64,000 nucleotides of DNA from assembly GCF_001548375.1 (NCBI RefSeq), contig NZ_AP017295.1:496001-560000 (forward strand). Reading direction: 5' to 3'. This document shows positions 36,594-44,720 of this stretch, one piece after another. Numbering within the stretch: the stretch's first letter is position 1; every line of letters starts with the position of its first letter. Both the position numbers and the translations under genes were made by a program. The notes under the pieces were generated by a model. It searched no databases and was not told where the DNA came from. It saw only the letters and a list, made by a program, of their open reading frames with translations. The stretch comes from Nostoc sp. NIES-3756 (GTDB lineage Bacteria; Cyanobacteriota; Cyanobacteriia; Cyanobacteriales; Nostocaceae).

Positions 36594-38009
36594 GTGACCA
36601 TTCAAAGAACTTCAGCAGAAGGCAACCAATCGTCAAACGCCCCTAACTCCGGTGGCAAGAAATCGCTAAATCATAAACCGGGGCGTTGGCTATGGTTTTG
36701 GATGGGTATGGGTGGAATTGCGATGGTATCAGCAACAGCCGGAGCTTTATTGGCGGTTTCTTTGACTAGTACGCCGTTGCAGCAAGCTCAACTTAGCCCA
36801 CAAGAAGAGGCTGTCTTTGATAGCGATGCGATCGCAGGTAGTGGGTTGCAATTCTCGCAATTAACCCGTCCTGTAAACCTGTTGGTGATGGGCATGAGTG
36901 TATTGCCATCAGATGTGAAAAATCCTCCCGCCGATACCAAAAATCTCAGATATTTACCTCAAGTCAATTCCTTTGATGGTCTTTCGGATGTGATGCTTTT
37001 GGTCAAATTTGACCCAGAGACAAAAAAAGTAGTCATGCTGTCCATTCCCAGAGATACTCGCACGGAAATAGAAGGGCATGGGGTGAAAAAAATTAACGCT
37101 GCTAATGTGGAGGGTGGCCCGGCGCTAACCGCTACCACTGTAAGTAATCTCTTGGGTGGAGTGGGAATTGACCGCTATATCCGGATTAACGTTTTAGGTG
37201 TTGCCAAACTCATTGATGCTTTGGGGGGAGTGACTGTATATGTACCCAAAGACATGAAATATCGTGACGATTCTCAACACCTATACATTAACTTGAAAGC
37301 AGGTAAGCAGCATCTTAACGGCGACCAAGCATTACAATTACTGCGTTATCGTCATGATGAGTTGGGCGATATTGGTCGGATTCAACGCCAGCAAATAGTA
37401 ATTCGCGCTTTAATTGATCAGACTCTCAACCCAGCAACAGTGGCTCAGTTACCAAAAATCCTCAACGTAGTTAAAGACAACATCGACACCAATTTAACAG
37501 TTGAGGAATTAGTTGCGCTGGTAGGTTTTGGTGTGCGGACTAATCGCTCCAATATGCAGATGATGATGCTACCCGGAAGATTTAGCGAACAAGGTGAGTT
37601 TAATGCTAGCTATTGGATACCAAACAGAGATAATATTGCCAAATTAATGGCACAACACTTTGGGTTGCAAACAACCTCGGAAAATTCAGTCAATGACCCG
37701 ACTGCTTTACGAGTAGCAATTCAAGATAGCACAGGCAGCGATCGCTCTCAATTGCGGCCTTTAATCCGCGCCCTAGAACAAGCAGGCTATCGAAATATTT
37801 ATATAGCTAGACCGTGGAATGAACCTCTAGAAGTCACTAATATTATTGCCCAGCAAGGTGACGGTAATAGTGCTGAAACTATCCGCAACACTATCGGCTT
37901 CGGTGAAGTGCGCGTTGAAAGTACTGGTAGCCTCAACTCAGATATTAGTATTCAAGTAGGCAAAGATTGGTTACAAAAAAAATCTCTGTTAGAAAATTCT
38001 AGTCAATAG
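36594..38009 (+). CDS. LytR-CpsA-Psr (LCP) family protein
   Basis: Membrane-anchored LCP enzyme thought to attach glycopolymers to peptidoglycan. One N-terminal membrane helix (WLWFWMGMGGIAMVSATAGALLAVSL) is followed by the LCP domain with DVMLLVKFDPETKKVVMLSI, PRDTRTEI and RYRHDELGDIGRIQRQQ (conserved Asp and Arg residues), then a LytR C-terminal domain from LRVAIQDSTGSD to the end. The GTG used here has GAGGAAG 3 bases away; another GTG 12 bases upstream is possible. A perfect terminator follows the stop. Confidence 0.93.
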   Translation: MTIQRTSAEGNQSSNAPNSGGKKSLNHKPGRWLWFWMGMGGIAMVSATAGALLAVSLTSTPLQQAQLSPQEEAVFDSDAIAGSGLQFSQLTRPVNLLVMGMSVLPSDVKNPPADTKNLRYLPQVNSFDGLSDVMLLVKFDPETKKVVMLSIPRDTRTEIEGHGVKKINAANVEGGPALTATTVSNLLGGVGIDRYIRINVLGVAKLIDALGGVTVYVPKDMKYRDDSQHLYINLKAGKQHLNGDQALQLLRYRHDELGDIGRIQRQQIVIRALIDQTLNPATVAQLPKILNVVKDNIDTNLTVEELVALVGFGVRTNRSNMQMMMLPGRFSEQGEFNASYWIPNRDNIAKLMAQHFGLQTTSENSVNDPTALRVAIQDSTGSDRSQLRPLIRALEQAGYRNIYIARPWNEPLEVTNIIAQQGDGNSAETIRNTIGFGEVRVESTGSLNSDISIQVGKDWLQKKSLLENSSQ

Positions 38010-38030
38010 TTGACTGTTCACTAATGATGA

Positions 38031-38070
38031 AAAAATTCCTCTACTCGCTTGTGGGTAGAGGAATTTTTAT
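38031..38070 (+). terminator. Intrinsic terminator of the LCP gene
   Basis: Perfect 14-bp stem AAAAATTCCTCTAC / GTAGAGGAATTTTT with a 10-base loop; the right arm ends in the T-run. It begins 22 bases past the stop. Confidence 0.9.
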
Positions 38071-38157
38071 TGCCAGTATTGGGAATAATACTGTGTAGAA
38101 AAAGTAGGTTGTTGGTGATAGGTCTTAGGTCTGCTAGCCAATGGGAGGAATAGCTTA

Positions 38158-41022
38158 ATGTATACTGAAGCACTAAAACAGCAAATAATTCTTCTCCAGC
38201 AACAAAACGCTGAGTTAAAGCAACAGTTAGCATCAAGCACCCATAAATTTAGTACAACCATCGCTAGGCTTGAACAAGAACTGAACGCATGTCAAAACCT
38301 ATTACTATTTTTTGATATATCAGTAGATATGCTGTGCATTGCTGGCTTTGACGGTTATTTCAAGCGAGTAAATCCGGCTGGTGAAAAAATCCTTGGCTAT
38401 TCTCAAGCAGAATTCCAATCAATTCCTTTCATTGATTTAGTACACCCAGAAGACAAAGCCTCTACATTGGGTGAAATGTCGAAATTAAGTCAAGGAATAC
38501 GGGTTTTTCGGTTTGAAAATCGTTATCTTTGCAAAGATGGTTCCTATTGCTGGCTATCTTGGACTTCGGTTGCTCATGACGACTTTATCTTTGCTGTGGC
38601 TAGAGATGTAACTGAGCGTAAAGTTGCAGAAGAAGTTTTAAAGCGATTTGAGGTGAAAATTAAATTTTTGCTGCAACAGACACCCTTAGGAATTATTGAG
38701 TGGAACTCTAATTTTGAAGTAGTCGAATGGAACCCAGCCGCAGAAAAAATCTTTGGTTATTCAACGGCCGAAATGCTACGTCAACACGCATTAGAAATTG
38801 TGCCAGAAAACCAAAGAGATAATGTGATTGAGTTGATGAAGTCTCTACTGGAAAATAGAGGCGGTCATTATAGTTTGAATGAGAACGTTACCAAAGACGG
38901 CAAGTTAATTACCTGTGAATGGATTAACACTCCACTAGTTGATGGTGAGGGTAATTTCTTGGGTATTTATTCAATGGTACAGGATGTCAGCGATCGCCAA
39001 AAGTTTGCAGATGCTCTGCGTGAAAGTGAAGAAAGATTTCGCCTCGCAACTGAACAAACTGGGCAAGCTGTCTATGACTACGATGTTCTCTCAGGCAAAA
39101 TCTTATGGGCTGGTAATAGCGAACAAATCATAGGTTTAAGTAAAGAAGAATTACAAAATTTTGATATCGCTAGTTGGGAATCAATGATTCATCCAGATAA
39201 TCGGGAAATGGCAACTAGCCTGCTGACACAAGCGATGGAGCAAAAAACCCGCTATCAAGTCGAGTATCGTTTTCAAATGCAAGATGGTAACTACATTGAT
39301 GTTCACGATACCGGGATCTTTTTGTTCGACAGTGAAGGTCAGGCATATCGAATGCTGGGTACTTTGAGTGATATTAGCGAACGCAAACAAGCTGAAGTTA
39401 TTTTGCGTCAAAAAGAAGCTCAATATCGCTGTATTTTTGAAAACGTTAATGATGGTATCTGTGTTTTTGATCTTGACACGGGTAAGATTGTTGCTGTTAA
39501 TCCTGCATACTGTCAAATACACGGCTATTCTCCAGAGGAATTTCTCACCATCAATCCCCAAGATTTTATTCATCCCTCCTCTCAAAATGTATTCGAGCAA
39601 TTTCTGGCTTCAATCAAAGCCGGGCAGGAATTTCATTGCCACGCTGTAGACATTCACAAAAATGGAACGCCTTTTGATATTGAAGTGACAGGAAAACTTT
39701 TTGAGTATGATGGTAAGCCTCATGCTCTTTCAGTATTACGCGATATTAGTGAGCGGATACGAGCAGAACAAGAGCAACAGAAATTACTGTCTATTTTGGA
39801 AGTAACCCCTGATATCGTTGGCATTGCTGATGCCACTGAAAAAAATTGCTACATGAATCAAGCGGGGCAACAGATACTCGGTATTTCTGTAACAAAAGCT
39901 GAAGAATTACCAATTACCGAGTTTATAGGAACTTCAATGTTAGAAAAATTTCAAACTGAAATCTTACCCACAGCCATACGACAGGGAACTTGGTCTGGAG
40001 AATCTATTTTGCGATCGCGTAATGGTGAAGAATTTCCTGTGTCTCAGGTAATTATTGCTCATAAAAATGACCAGGGAGAAGTGGAATTTATCTCCACGAT
40101 TGCCCGTGATATCCGCGATCGCCAACAAATTGAAGCCCAACTCAGACAGCAAAAACAAGAATTAGAAGCAACTCTTCAAAAACTCCAACGTACGCAGACA
40201 CAAATGATTCAAGCCGAAAAAATGTCTAGCTTGGGACAATTAGTGGCTGGTGTCGCTCACGAAATTAATAACCCTGTCAATTTTATTCACGGTAATCTCA
40301 ACTATCTTGAGGAGCATAGCCAAGACTTATTGCGAATTATTAAAGTTTATCTACAAAAAATCCCCAATTATGACCCTGAACTTCAGGCGTTACATGAGGA
40401 AATCGATTTGGAATACATCCAACAAGATTTACCCAAAATCTTAAATTCAATGAAAGTAGGTACTCAACGCATCCGTCAGATTGTTCTATCGCTGCGTACC
40501 TTCTCGCGCATGGATGAAGCCGAGTTTAAAGCCGTGAATATTCACACAGGTATCGACAGCACATTAATGATTTTGCAACATCGTCTCAAAGAACAGCCAC
40601 AGCGTCCAGCAATTCAAGTCATTAAGGACTATAGCGAATTACCTTTAGTAGAATGCTATGCTGGGCAACTCAATCAAGTTTTTATGAATATTCTGGCAAA
40701 TGCTATTGATGCTTTGGAGGAGTTACGCATCAATGGTCAACAACTTACTACTGTTACTCCTACAATTAGGATTGCTACTTCAGTGGTTCGTTCTAACTGG
40801 CTAAGAATTGCAATCGCTGATAACGGTATAGGAATGCCGGAAAAAGTACAACAGCAGGTATTTAATCCCTTTTTTACTACTAAACCTGTTGGTAAAGGCA
40901 CAGGGATGGGTATGTCTATCAGTTATCAAATTATCACCGAAAAACACAATGGTAAACTCGAATGTTATTCAAAACCCGGACAAGGTACAGAATTTATCAT
41001 TGAAATCCCCATCCAACAATAA
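38158..41022 (+). CDS. Multi-PAS sensor histidine kinase
   Basis: Cytoplasmic hybrid-less histidine kinase of 954 residues without membrane segments. After a short coiled coil (1-40) there are five PAS/PAC units at about 45-165, 165-285, 290-410, 415-535 and 540-660, each ending in a D[IV]xx[RE] motif such as ARDVTERK or LRDISERI. A coiled coil (QQKQELEATLQKLQRTQTQM) leads to the HisKA motif with H701 in VAHEINNPVN. The HATPase part has NILANAIDALEE, IADNGIGMP and GKGTGMGMSI. Ligand and response regulator are unknown; no regulator gene is adjacent. Confidence 0.94.
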   Translation: MYTEALKQQIILLQQQNAELKQQLASSTHKFSTTIARLEQELNACQNLLLFFDISVDMLCIAGFDGYFKRVNPAGEKILGYSQAEFQSIPFIDLVHPEDKASTLGEMSKLSQGIRVFRFENRYLCKDGSYCWLSWTSVAHDDFIFAVARDVTERKVAEEVLKRFEVKIKFLLQQTPLGIIEWNSNFEVVEWNPAAEKIFGYSTAEMLRQHALEIVPENQRDNVIELMKSLLENRGGHYSLNENVTKDGKLITCEWINTPLVDGEGNFLGIYSMVQDVSDRQKFADALRESEERFRLATEQTGQAVYDYDVLSGKILWAGNSEQIIGLSKEELQNFDIASWESMIHPDNREMATSLLTQAMEQKTRYQVEYRFQMQDGNYIDVHDTGIFLFDSEGQAYRMLGTLSDISERKQAEVILRQKEAQYRCIFENVNDGICVFDLDTGKIVAVNPAYCQIHGYSPEEFLTINPQDFIHPSSQNVFEQFLASIKAGQEFHCHAVDIHKNGTPFDIEVTGKLFEYDGKPHALSVLRDISERIRAEQEQQKLLSILEVTPDIVGIADATEKNCYMNQAGQQILGISVTKAEELPITEFIGTSMLEKFQTEILPTAIRQGTWSGESILRSRNGEEFPVSQVIIAHKNDQGEVEFISTIARDIRDRQQIEAQLRQQKQELEATLQKLQRTQTQMIQAEKMSSLGQLVAGVAHEINNPVNFIHGNLNYLEEHSQDLLRIIKVYLQKIPNYDPELQALHEEIDLEYIQQDLPKILNSMKVGTQRIRQIVLSLRTFSRMDEAEFKAVNIHTGIDSTLMILQHRLKEQPQRPAIQVIKDYSELPLVECYAGQLNQVFMNILANAIDALEELRINGQQLTTVTPTIRIATSVVRSNWLRIAIADNGIGMPEKVQQQVFNPFFTTKPVGKGTGMGMSISYQIITEKHNGKLECYSKPGQGTEFIIEIPIQQ

Positions 41023-41057
41023 TTTTCGTGCGGCTGATTCAGCAACAAAGGTCAACA

Positions 41058-41091
41058 AAAAAGACACGGAATAATCCTTCCATGTCTTTTT
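41058..41091 (+). terminator. Intrinsic terminator of the histidine kinase gene
   Basis: AAAAAGACACGGAA / TTCCATGTCTTTTT, 14-bp stem with one mismatch and a 6-base loop, ending in T5, 35 bases after the stop. Confidence 0.82.
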
Positions 41092-41175
41092 AAACTTAAA
41101 ACTTTATCTTTCATTTATTGATGAGTTTGTAGTAGCAGCAAATAAATAGATACTGTTAGTTGTTCTCTGCTTTAT

Positions 41176-41328
41176 TTACCAAGTTTCTGTTGCACGTTTT
41201 TTATAAGGTTCACCTGTAAATGGCTGTACGCCTATAATTGGATAAGCATCGTCTGTAGGGCCAAAAATCCGTAAGAAAGCTTCAGAAACATATTGCATTA
41301 CGCCAGCAAGCATTTTGGAGATAGCCAT
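41176..41328 (-). CDS. 50-residue small protein
   Basis: A short frame encodes MAISKMLAGVMQYVSEAFLR, then IFGPTDDAYPIIGVQPFTGE and PYKKRATETW. AGGAG lies 9 bases before the ATG. The first 23 residues form an amphipathic or membrane-touching helix; the rest has a Pro/Gly-rich pattern ending in basic residues. The composition and strong ribosome site make it a credible gene. It resembles small proteins I associate with cyanobacterial small-ORF surveys, but I cannot name it with certainty. It lies convergent to the histidine kinase, with only the terminator between. Confidence 0.72.
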   Translation of the reverse strand: MAISKMLAGVMQYVSEAFLRIFGPTDDAYPIIGVQPFTGEPYKKRATETW

Positions 41329-41805
41329 AAAGTTAGACTCCTATTTGAGCCAATTCCTGGTGATTTATCTAATCTAATTCAAATAAACTTAGCCGACTCC
41401 TTTTCTCAACATATCGACAATATCTGCAATACTTTTTCAGATAGCTTTGCAATACTTTAACTTCTTCGCAAGTAAAAGCTTTCACTTAAATTTTAAACCA
41501 AAAATTTCATAGGGAAAACTGTTAATTGAGGAAAGTAGAAGAAAACTAATCTTCTGCTTGATTTTAGAAATCAAGCAGAAGATTATATGACGCTCTGGAT
41601 TACATAGCCGCTTGTTAAGGATGTTAAAAGTTGACGGTTCATAGTCAGCAGCCAACGTAGCTATCCAGAAATAATTTATAGTGGATTATTATTGATTTTA
41701 ACTATTAAAAAATATTAATTAATGAATAAAATTAGGATTATTAATCGCTGAAGATGTCTGTATTAACCCGTATCTAGCGAAAAATATTTTGCTACTTGAC
41801 AACAT
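41329..41805. other. Divergent spacer with a perfect hairpin
   Basis: Between the small minus-strand gene and pncB. Contains the hairpin at 41548-41584 and the pncB promoter/operator at its right end. Otherwise AT-rich with no gene. Confidence 0.5.
41548..41584. other. Perfect 17-bp hairpin
   Basis: AATCTTCTGCTTGATTT and its exact complement separated by TAG. No T-run follows on either strand. It could be part of a small RNA, a strong RNA structure in the leader of one of the flanking genes or a palindromic insertion. Confidence 0.75.
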
Positions 41806-41826
41806 TTATGGTAAAAACTACCATAA
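41806..41826 (+). promoter_or_regulatory. Candidate NrtR operator ahead of pncB
   Basis: Palindrome TTATGGTA-AAAAC-TACCATAA lies 34 bases before the pncB start. TTGACA (41796) stands just upstream and TAATAT (41824) overlaps the right arm; their spacing of 22 bases is long for a normal promoter. The dyad position over the promoter fits repression. NrtR is encoded in the same cluster, and NrtR proteins control NAD genes elsewhere. Confidence 0.65.
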
Positions 41827-41859
41827 TATAAAGAAGCATTCTTTTAAGGAAGCGCTTGC

Positions 41860-43242
41860 ATGACCACTATCCCCATCTGGGATACTCAGCAAACCCCAGA
41901 ATTAAACATCTCTGCTGCTGACTACAGCCTGCTTACCGACCTATATCAGCTAACAATGGCAGCTTGTTATACAGGTGAAGGCTTAGAACAAAAACGAGCG
42001 AGTTTTGAATTATTTGTGCGACGCTTGCCAGAAGGTTTTGGCTACTTAATTGCAATGGGGCTAGAGCAAGCACTCGAGTATTTAGAAAAGTTACGCTTTA
42101 GCCCGGAACAAATAGCGGCATTACAAGCTACAGGTATTTTTGCCCACGTTGAGGAAAGTTTTTGGTCATTGCTGGCAGAGGCACGATTTACTGGGGATGT
42201 GTGGGCAGTACCAGAAGGGACAGCCATATTTGCTAACGAACCATTATTACGGGTAGAAGCGCCCCTTTGGCAAGCACAGTTAGTAGAAACGTACTTATTA
42301 AATACCATTAACTACCAGACCCTAGTAGCAACCAGGGCAGCACGCCTCCGTGATATAGCGGGTGAGCAAGCAACACTTTTAGAATTTGGTACAAGACGAG
42401 CCTTTAGTCCCCAAGCTTCCTTGTGGGCAGCTAGGGCAGCCTTAGCCGCCGGCTTAGATGCCACCTCCAATGTGTTAGCAGCGCTACAACTGGGACAACA
42501 ACCAAGTGGTACGATGGCTCACGCCTTGGTTATGGCGTTGTCGGCGATGGAAGGCAGTGAAGGGGAAGCTTTCAGTGCGTTTCATCGCTATTTTCCTGGT
42601 GCGCCATTATTAATAGATACTTATGATACCGTCGCTGCTGCTCAACACTTAGCCGAGAAAGTGAATAGTGGAACAATGCAATTATCGGGGGTGAGGCTAG
42701 ATTCTGGCGATTTAGTTAGTCTATCAAAACAAGTGCGATCGCTCCTGCCAGAAGTATCCATCTTTGCTAGCGGCGACTTAGATGAATGGGAAATTGCCAA
42801 ACTTAAAGCAGCAGGTGCAGAAATTGACGGCTACGGACTAGGAACCAAACTTGTCACAGGTTCCCCTGTGAATGGAGTTTATAAACTTGTAGAAATTGAC
42901 AACATCCCAGTGATGAAAAAGTCTACTGGTAAAGCAACATACCCAGGACGCAAGCAGATTTTCCGGTCGTATGCAGAAGGTAAAGCCACAGCCGACAGAC
43001 TGGGGTTAATCACGGACGTACCTCTGGCTCAAGAAACATCCTTACTGCAACTAGTAGTTAAACAAGGTCAACACCTACAACCACCCCAAACCCTCACAGA
43101 AATCCGCCAACGCACCGCCGCTTCCATAGCCAGCCTCAGCGAGCAAACACGAAATTTAGATCATCCTGTTTCCTTACCCGTAGAAATTTCTAGCACACTG
43201 CAAGAGTTGACACAACAAACGAAGAAGGGCGTGGGGAGATGA
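41860..43242 (+). CDS. pncB: Nicotinate phosphoribosyltransferase
   Basis: Converts nicotinate and PRPP to nicotinate mononucleotide, the salvage entry to NAD. Signatures: LTDLYQLTMAACY at the start, LLEFGTRRAFSPQASLWAARA (substrate and phosphate loop), SGTMAHALVMAL, GVRLDSGDLVSLS and GLGTKLVTGSPVNGVYKLV. At 460 residues it has family length. AAGGA lies 9-13 bases before the ATG. The final codons GVGR and the stop fall inside a GGGAGATGAGGGAG repeat. First gene of the NAD cluster. Confidence 0.95.
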   Translation: MTTIPIWDTQQTPELNISAADYSLLTDLYQLTMAACYTGEGLEQKRASFELFVRRLPEGFGYLIAMGLEQALEYLEKLRFSPEQIAALQATGIFAHVEESFWSLLAEARFTGDVWAVPEGTAIFANEPLLRVEAPLWQAQLVETYLLNTINYQTLVATRAARLRDIAGEQATLLEFGTRRAFSPQASLWAARAALAAGLDATSNVLAALQLGQQPSGTMAHALVMALSAMEGSEGEAFSAFHRYFPGAPLLIDTYDTVAAAQHLAEKVNSGTMQLSGVRLDSGDLVSLSKQVRSLLPEVSIFASGDLDEWEIAKLKAAGAEIDGYGLGTKLVTGSPVNGVYKLVEIDNIPVMKKSTGKATYPGRKQIFRSYAEGKATADRLGLITDVPLAQETSLLQLVVKQGQHLQPPQTLTEIRQRTAASIASLSEQTRNLDHPVSLPVEISSTLQELTQQTKKGVGR

Positions 43243-43327
43243 GGGAGAGGGGGAAGACAAGATACAAGGAAGAATAATTTTGGCTGTGGACTATGGACTG
43301 TGGACTAATGACTAATAACTAATGACT
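43228..43327. repeat. Mixed short tandem repeats between pncB and nadD
   Basis: GGGGAGATGAGGGAGAGGGG at the pncB stop, then GTGGACTATGGACTGTGG and ACTAATGACTAATAACTAAT heptamers up to the nadD start, supplying the ATGACTATG where it begins. Confidence 0.8.
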
Positions 43328-43930
43328 ATGAAAAAAATCGCTTTATTTGGGACAAGTGCAGACCCGCCAACAGCAGGACATCAAACTATTCTGTGGTGGT
43401 TGTCTGAGCGTTATGATTGGGTGGCTGTGTGGGCTGCGGATAATCCGTTTAAGGCTCACCAAACATTGTTAGCACATCGGGCGGCGATGTTGCGGCTGCT
43501 GATTGCGGATATAGACGCGCCTAGACACAATATTGCTTTAGAACAGGATTTGAGTAGCTTTAGAACCCTGGAGACAGTGGAGAAGGCGAAATTGCGTTGG
43601 GGTACACAAACAGAGTTTACTTTAGTAATTGGTTCAGATTTACTGAGTCAATTACCGCGTTGGTATCGAATTGAAGAATTATTACAGCAGGTGCAGCTGT
43701 TAATTGTGCCACGACCAGGATATGCAATAGATGAATCTAGTCTAGAAACTGTCCAACAACTAGGAGGCAAAATTGCGATCGCTAGTTTAACAGGTCTAGA
43801 TGTTTCCTCAACTGCCTACCGTGAAAGTGGAGATACCGAAGCTCTAACCCCCCCTATTGTCGCTTATATTCATCAACAGCATTTGTACAAATGCCAGGAC
43901 GCAACCACAAAAAGATTCCAACTTCGTTAA
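43322..43930 (+). CDS. nadD: Nicotinate-nucleotide adenylyltransferase
   Basis: Joins nicotinate mononucleotide and ATP to deamido-NAD. The N-terminal motif is ALFGTSADPPTAGHQTIL; the usual HxGH is TAGH here, as allowed in related nucleotidylyltransferases such as CoaD. LVIGSDLLSQLPRW is the family middle motif, and VSSTAYRESG the C-terminal ISSTxxR motif. At 202 residues it is full length. ATG at 43328 (MKKIALFG) is an equally good start. nrtR begins 40 bases before its stop, so translation is coupled. Confidence 0.92.
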   Translation: MTMKKIALFGTSADPPTAGHQTILWWLSERYDWVAVWAADNPFKAHQTLLAHRAAMLRLLIADIDAPRHNIALEQDLSSFRTLETVEKAKLRWGTQTEFTLVIGSDLLSQLPRWYRIEELLQQVQLLIVPRPGYAIDESSLETVQQLGGKIAIASLTGLDVSSTAYRESGDTEALTPPIVAYIHQQHLYKCQDATTKRFQLR

Positions 43931-44637
43931 ATCAACAATCTTTGGCTGATTTTAAGGTTGGTGTAGATAATGTAATTTTTTCTGTAGATACTGAAAAGAA
44001 TCGGCTGTTAGTTCTATTAGTAATGCGACAGCAAGAGCCATTTTTAAATTATTGGAGTCTTCCTGGTACTTTGGTGCGAGAAGGCGAGTCTTTAGAAGAT
44101 GCTGCGTATCGCATTATGGCAGAGAAAATTAGAGTCAAAAATCTCTATTTAGAACAGTTATATACCTTTGGCGGCCCCAACCGTGACCCCAGAGAAGTAA
44201 ATGATAGTTATGGTGTCCGTTACCTCTCAGTTAGTTACTTTGCCCTTGTGAGATTTGAAGAAGCAGAATTAATTGCTGATGGTGTCACAGGTATTGCTTG
44301 GTATCCGGTCAAGCAAGTCCCAAAATTAGCATTTGACCATAATGAAATTTTGGCTTATGGGCATAGGCGCTTACGCAATAAATTGGAATATAGTCCTGTC
44401 GCTTTTGAAGTTTTGCCAGATATGTTTACTTTAAGTGATTTATATCAGTTATACACCACAGTTTTAGGTGAAAACTTCTCCGATTACTCCAACTTCCGCG
44501 CCCGTCTCTTAAAACTAGGATTTTTATCAGATACGGGGGTCAAAGTATCACGAGGCGCAGGTCGTCCAGCTAGTTTATACAAATTTGATGCAGAAGCCTT
44601 TGCACCTTTTAAAGACAAACCTTTGGTATTTATTTAA
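43891..44637 (+). CDS. nrtR: NrtR family transcriptional regulator (Nudix-like domain plus winged helix)
   Basis: Regulator of NAD metabolism that senses ADP-ribose or related NAD products in characterised members. Residues ~20-150 are a Nudix fold; the Nudix box (LPGTLVREGESLEDAAYRIMAEK) lacks the RE and EE residues needed for hydrolysis, as is common in NrtR. Residues ~165-248 form the DNA-binding C-terminal domain (MFTLSDLYQLYTTVLGENFS, NFRARLLKLGFL, GRPASLYKFD). It overlaps nadD by 40 bases. Its stop TAA runs into an AATTCGT repeat array. Probably represses pncB-nadD-nrtR-nadE through the palindrome at 41806. Confidence 0.9.
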   Translation: MPGRNHKKIPTSLNQQSLADFKVGVDNVIFSVDTEKNRLLVLLVMRQQEPFLNYWSLPGTLVREGESLEDAAYRIMAEKIRVKNLYLEQLYTFGGPNRDPREVNDSYGVRYLSVSYFALVRFEEAELIADGVTGIAWYPVKQVPKLAFDHNEILAYGHRRLRNKLEYSPVAFEVLPDMFTLSDLYQLYTTVLGENFSDYSNFRARLLKLGFLSDTGVKVSRGAGRPASLYKFDAEAFAPFKDKPLVFI

Positions 44638-44681
44638 TTCGTAATTCGTAATTCGTAATTCGTAATTCGTAATTCGTAATT
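44636..44681. repeat. Heptamer tandem repeat (AATTCGT)n
   Basis: Six and a half perfect AATTCGT units, beginning in the nrtR stop codon. TGACTAA heptamers (44706-44724) then run into the nadE start. Confidence 0.92.
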
Positions 44682-44720
44682 ATTGATCGGCGAATAGTTG
44701 TAGCTAATGACTAATGACTA

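Noticed and set aside
39181..39600. 139-codon antisense frame inside the histidine kinase gene
   Set aside because: Lies wholly within a strongly supported coding gene on the other strand; shadow frame.
44636..44681. AATTCGT array as a possible CRISPR
   Set aside because: Direct heptamers without spacers; typical short tandem repeat of Nostocales spacers.
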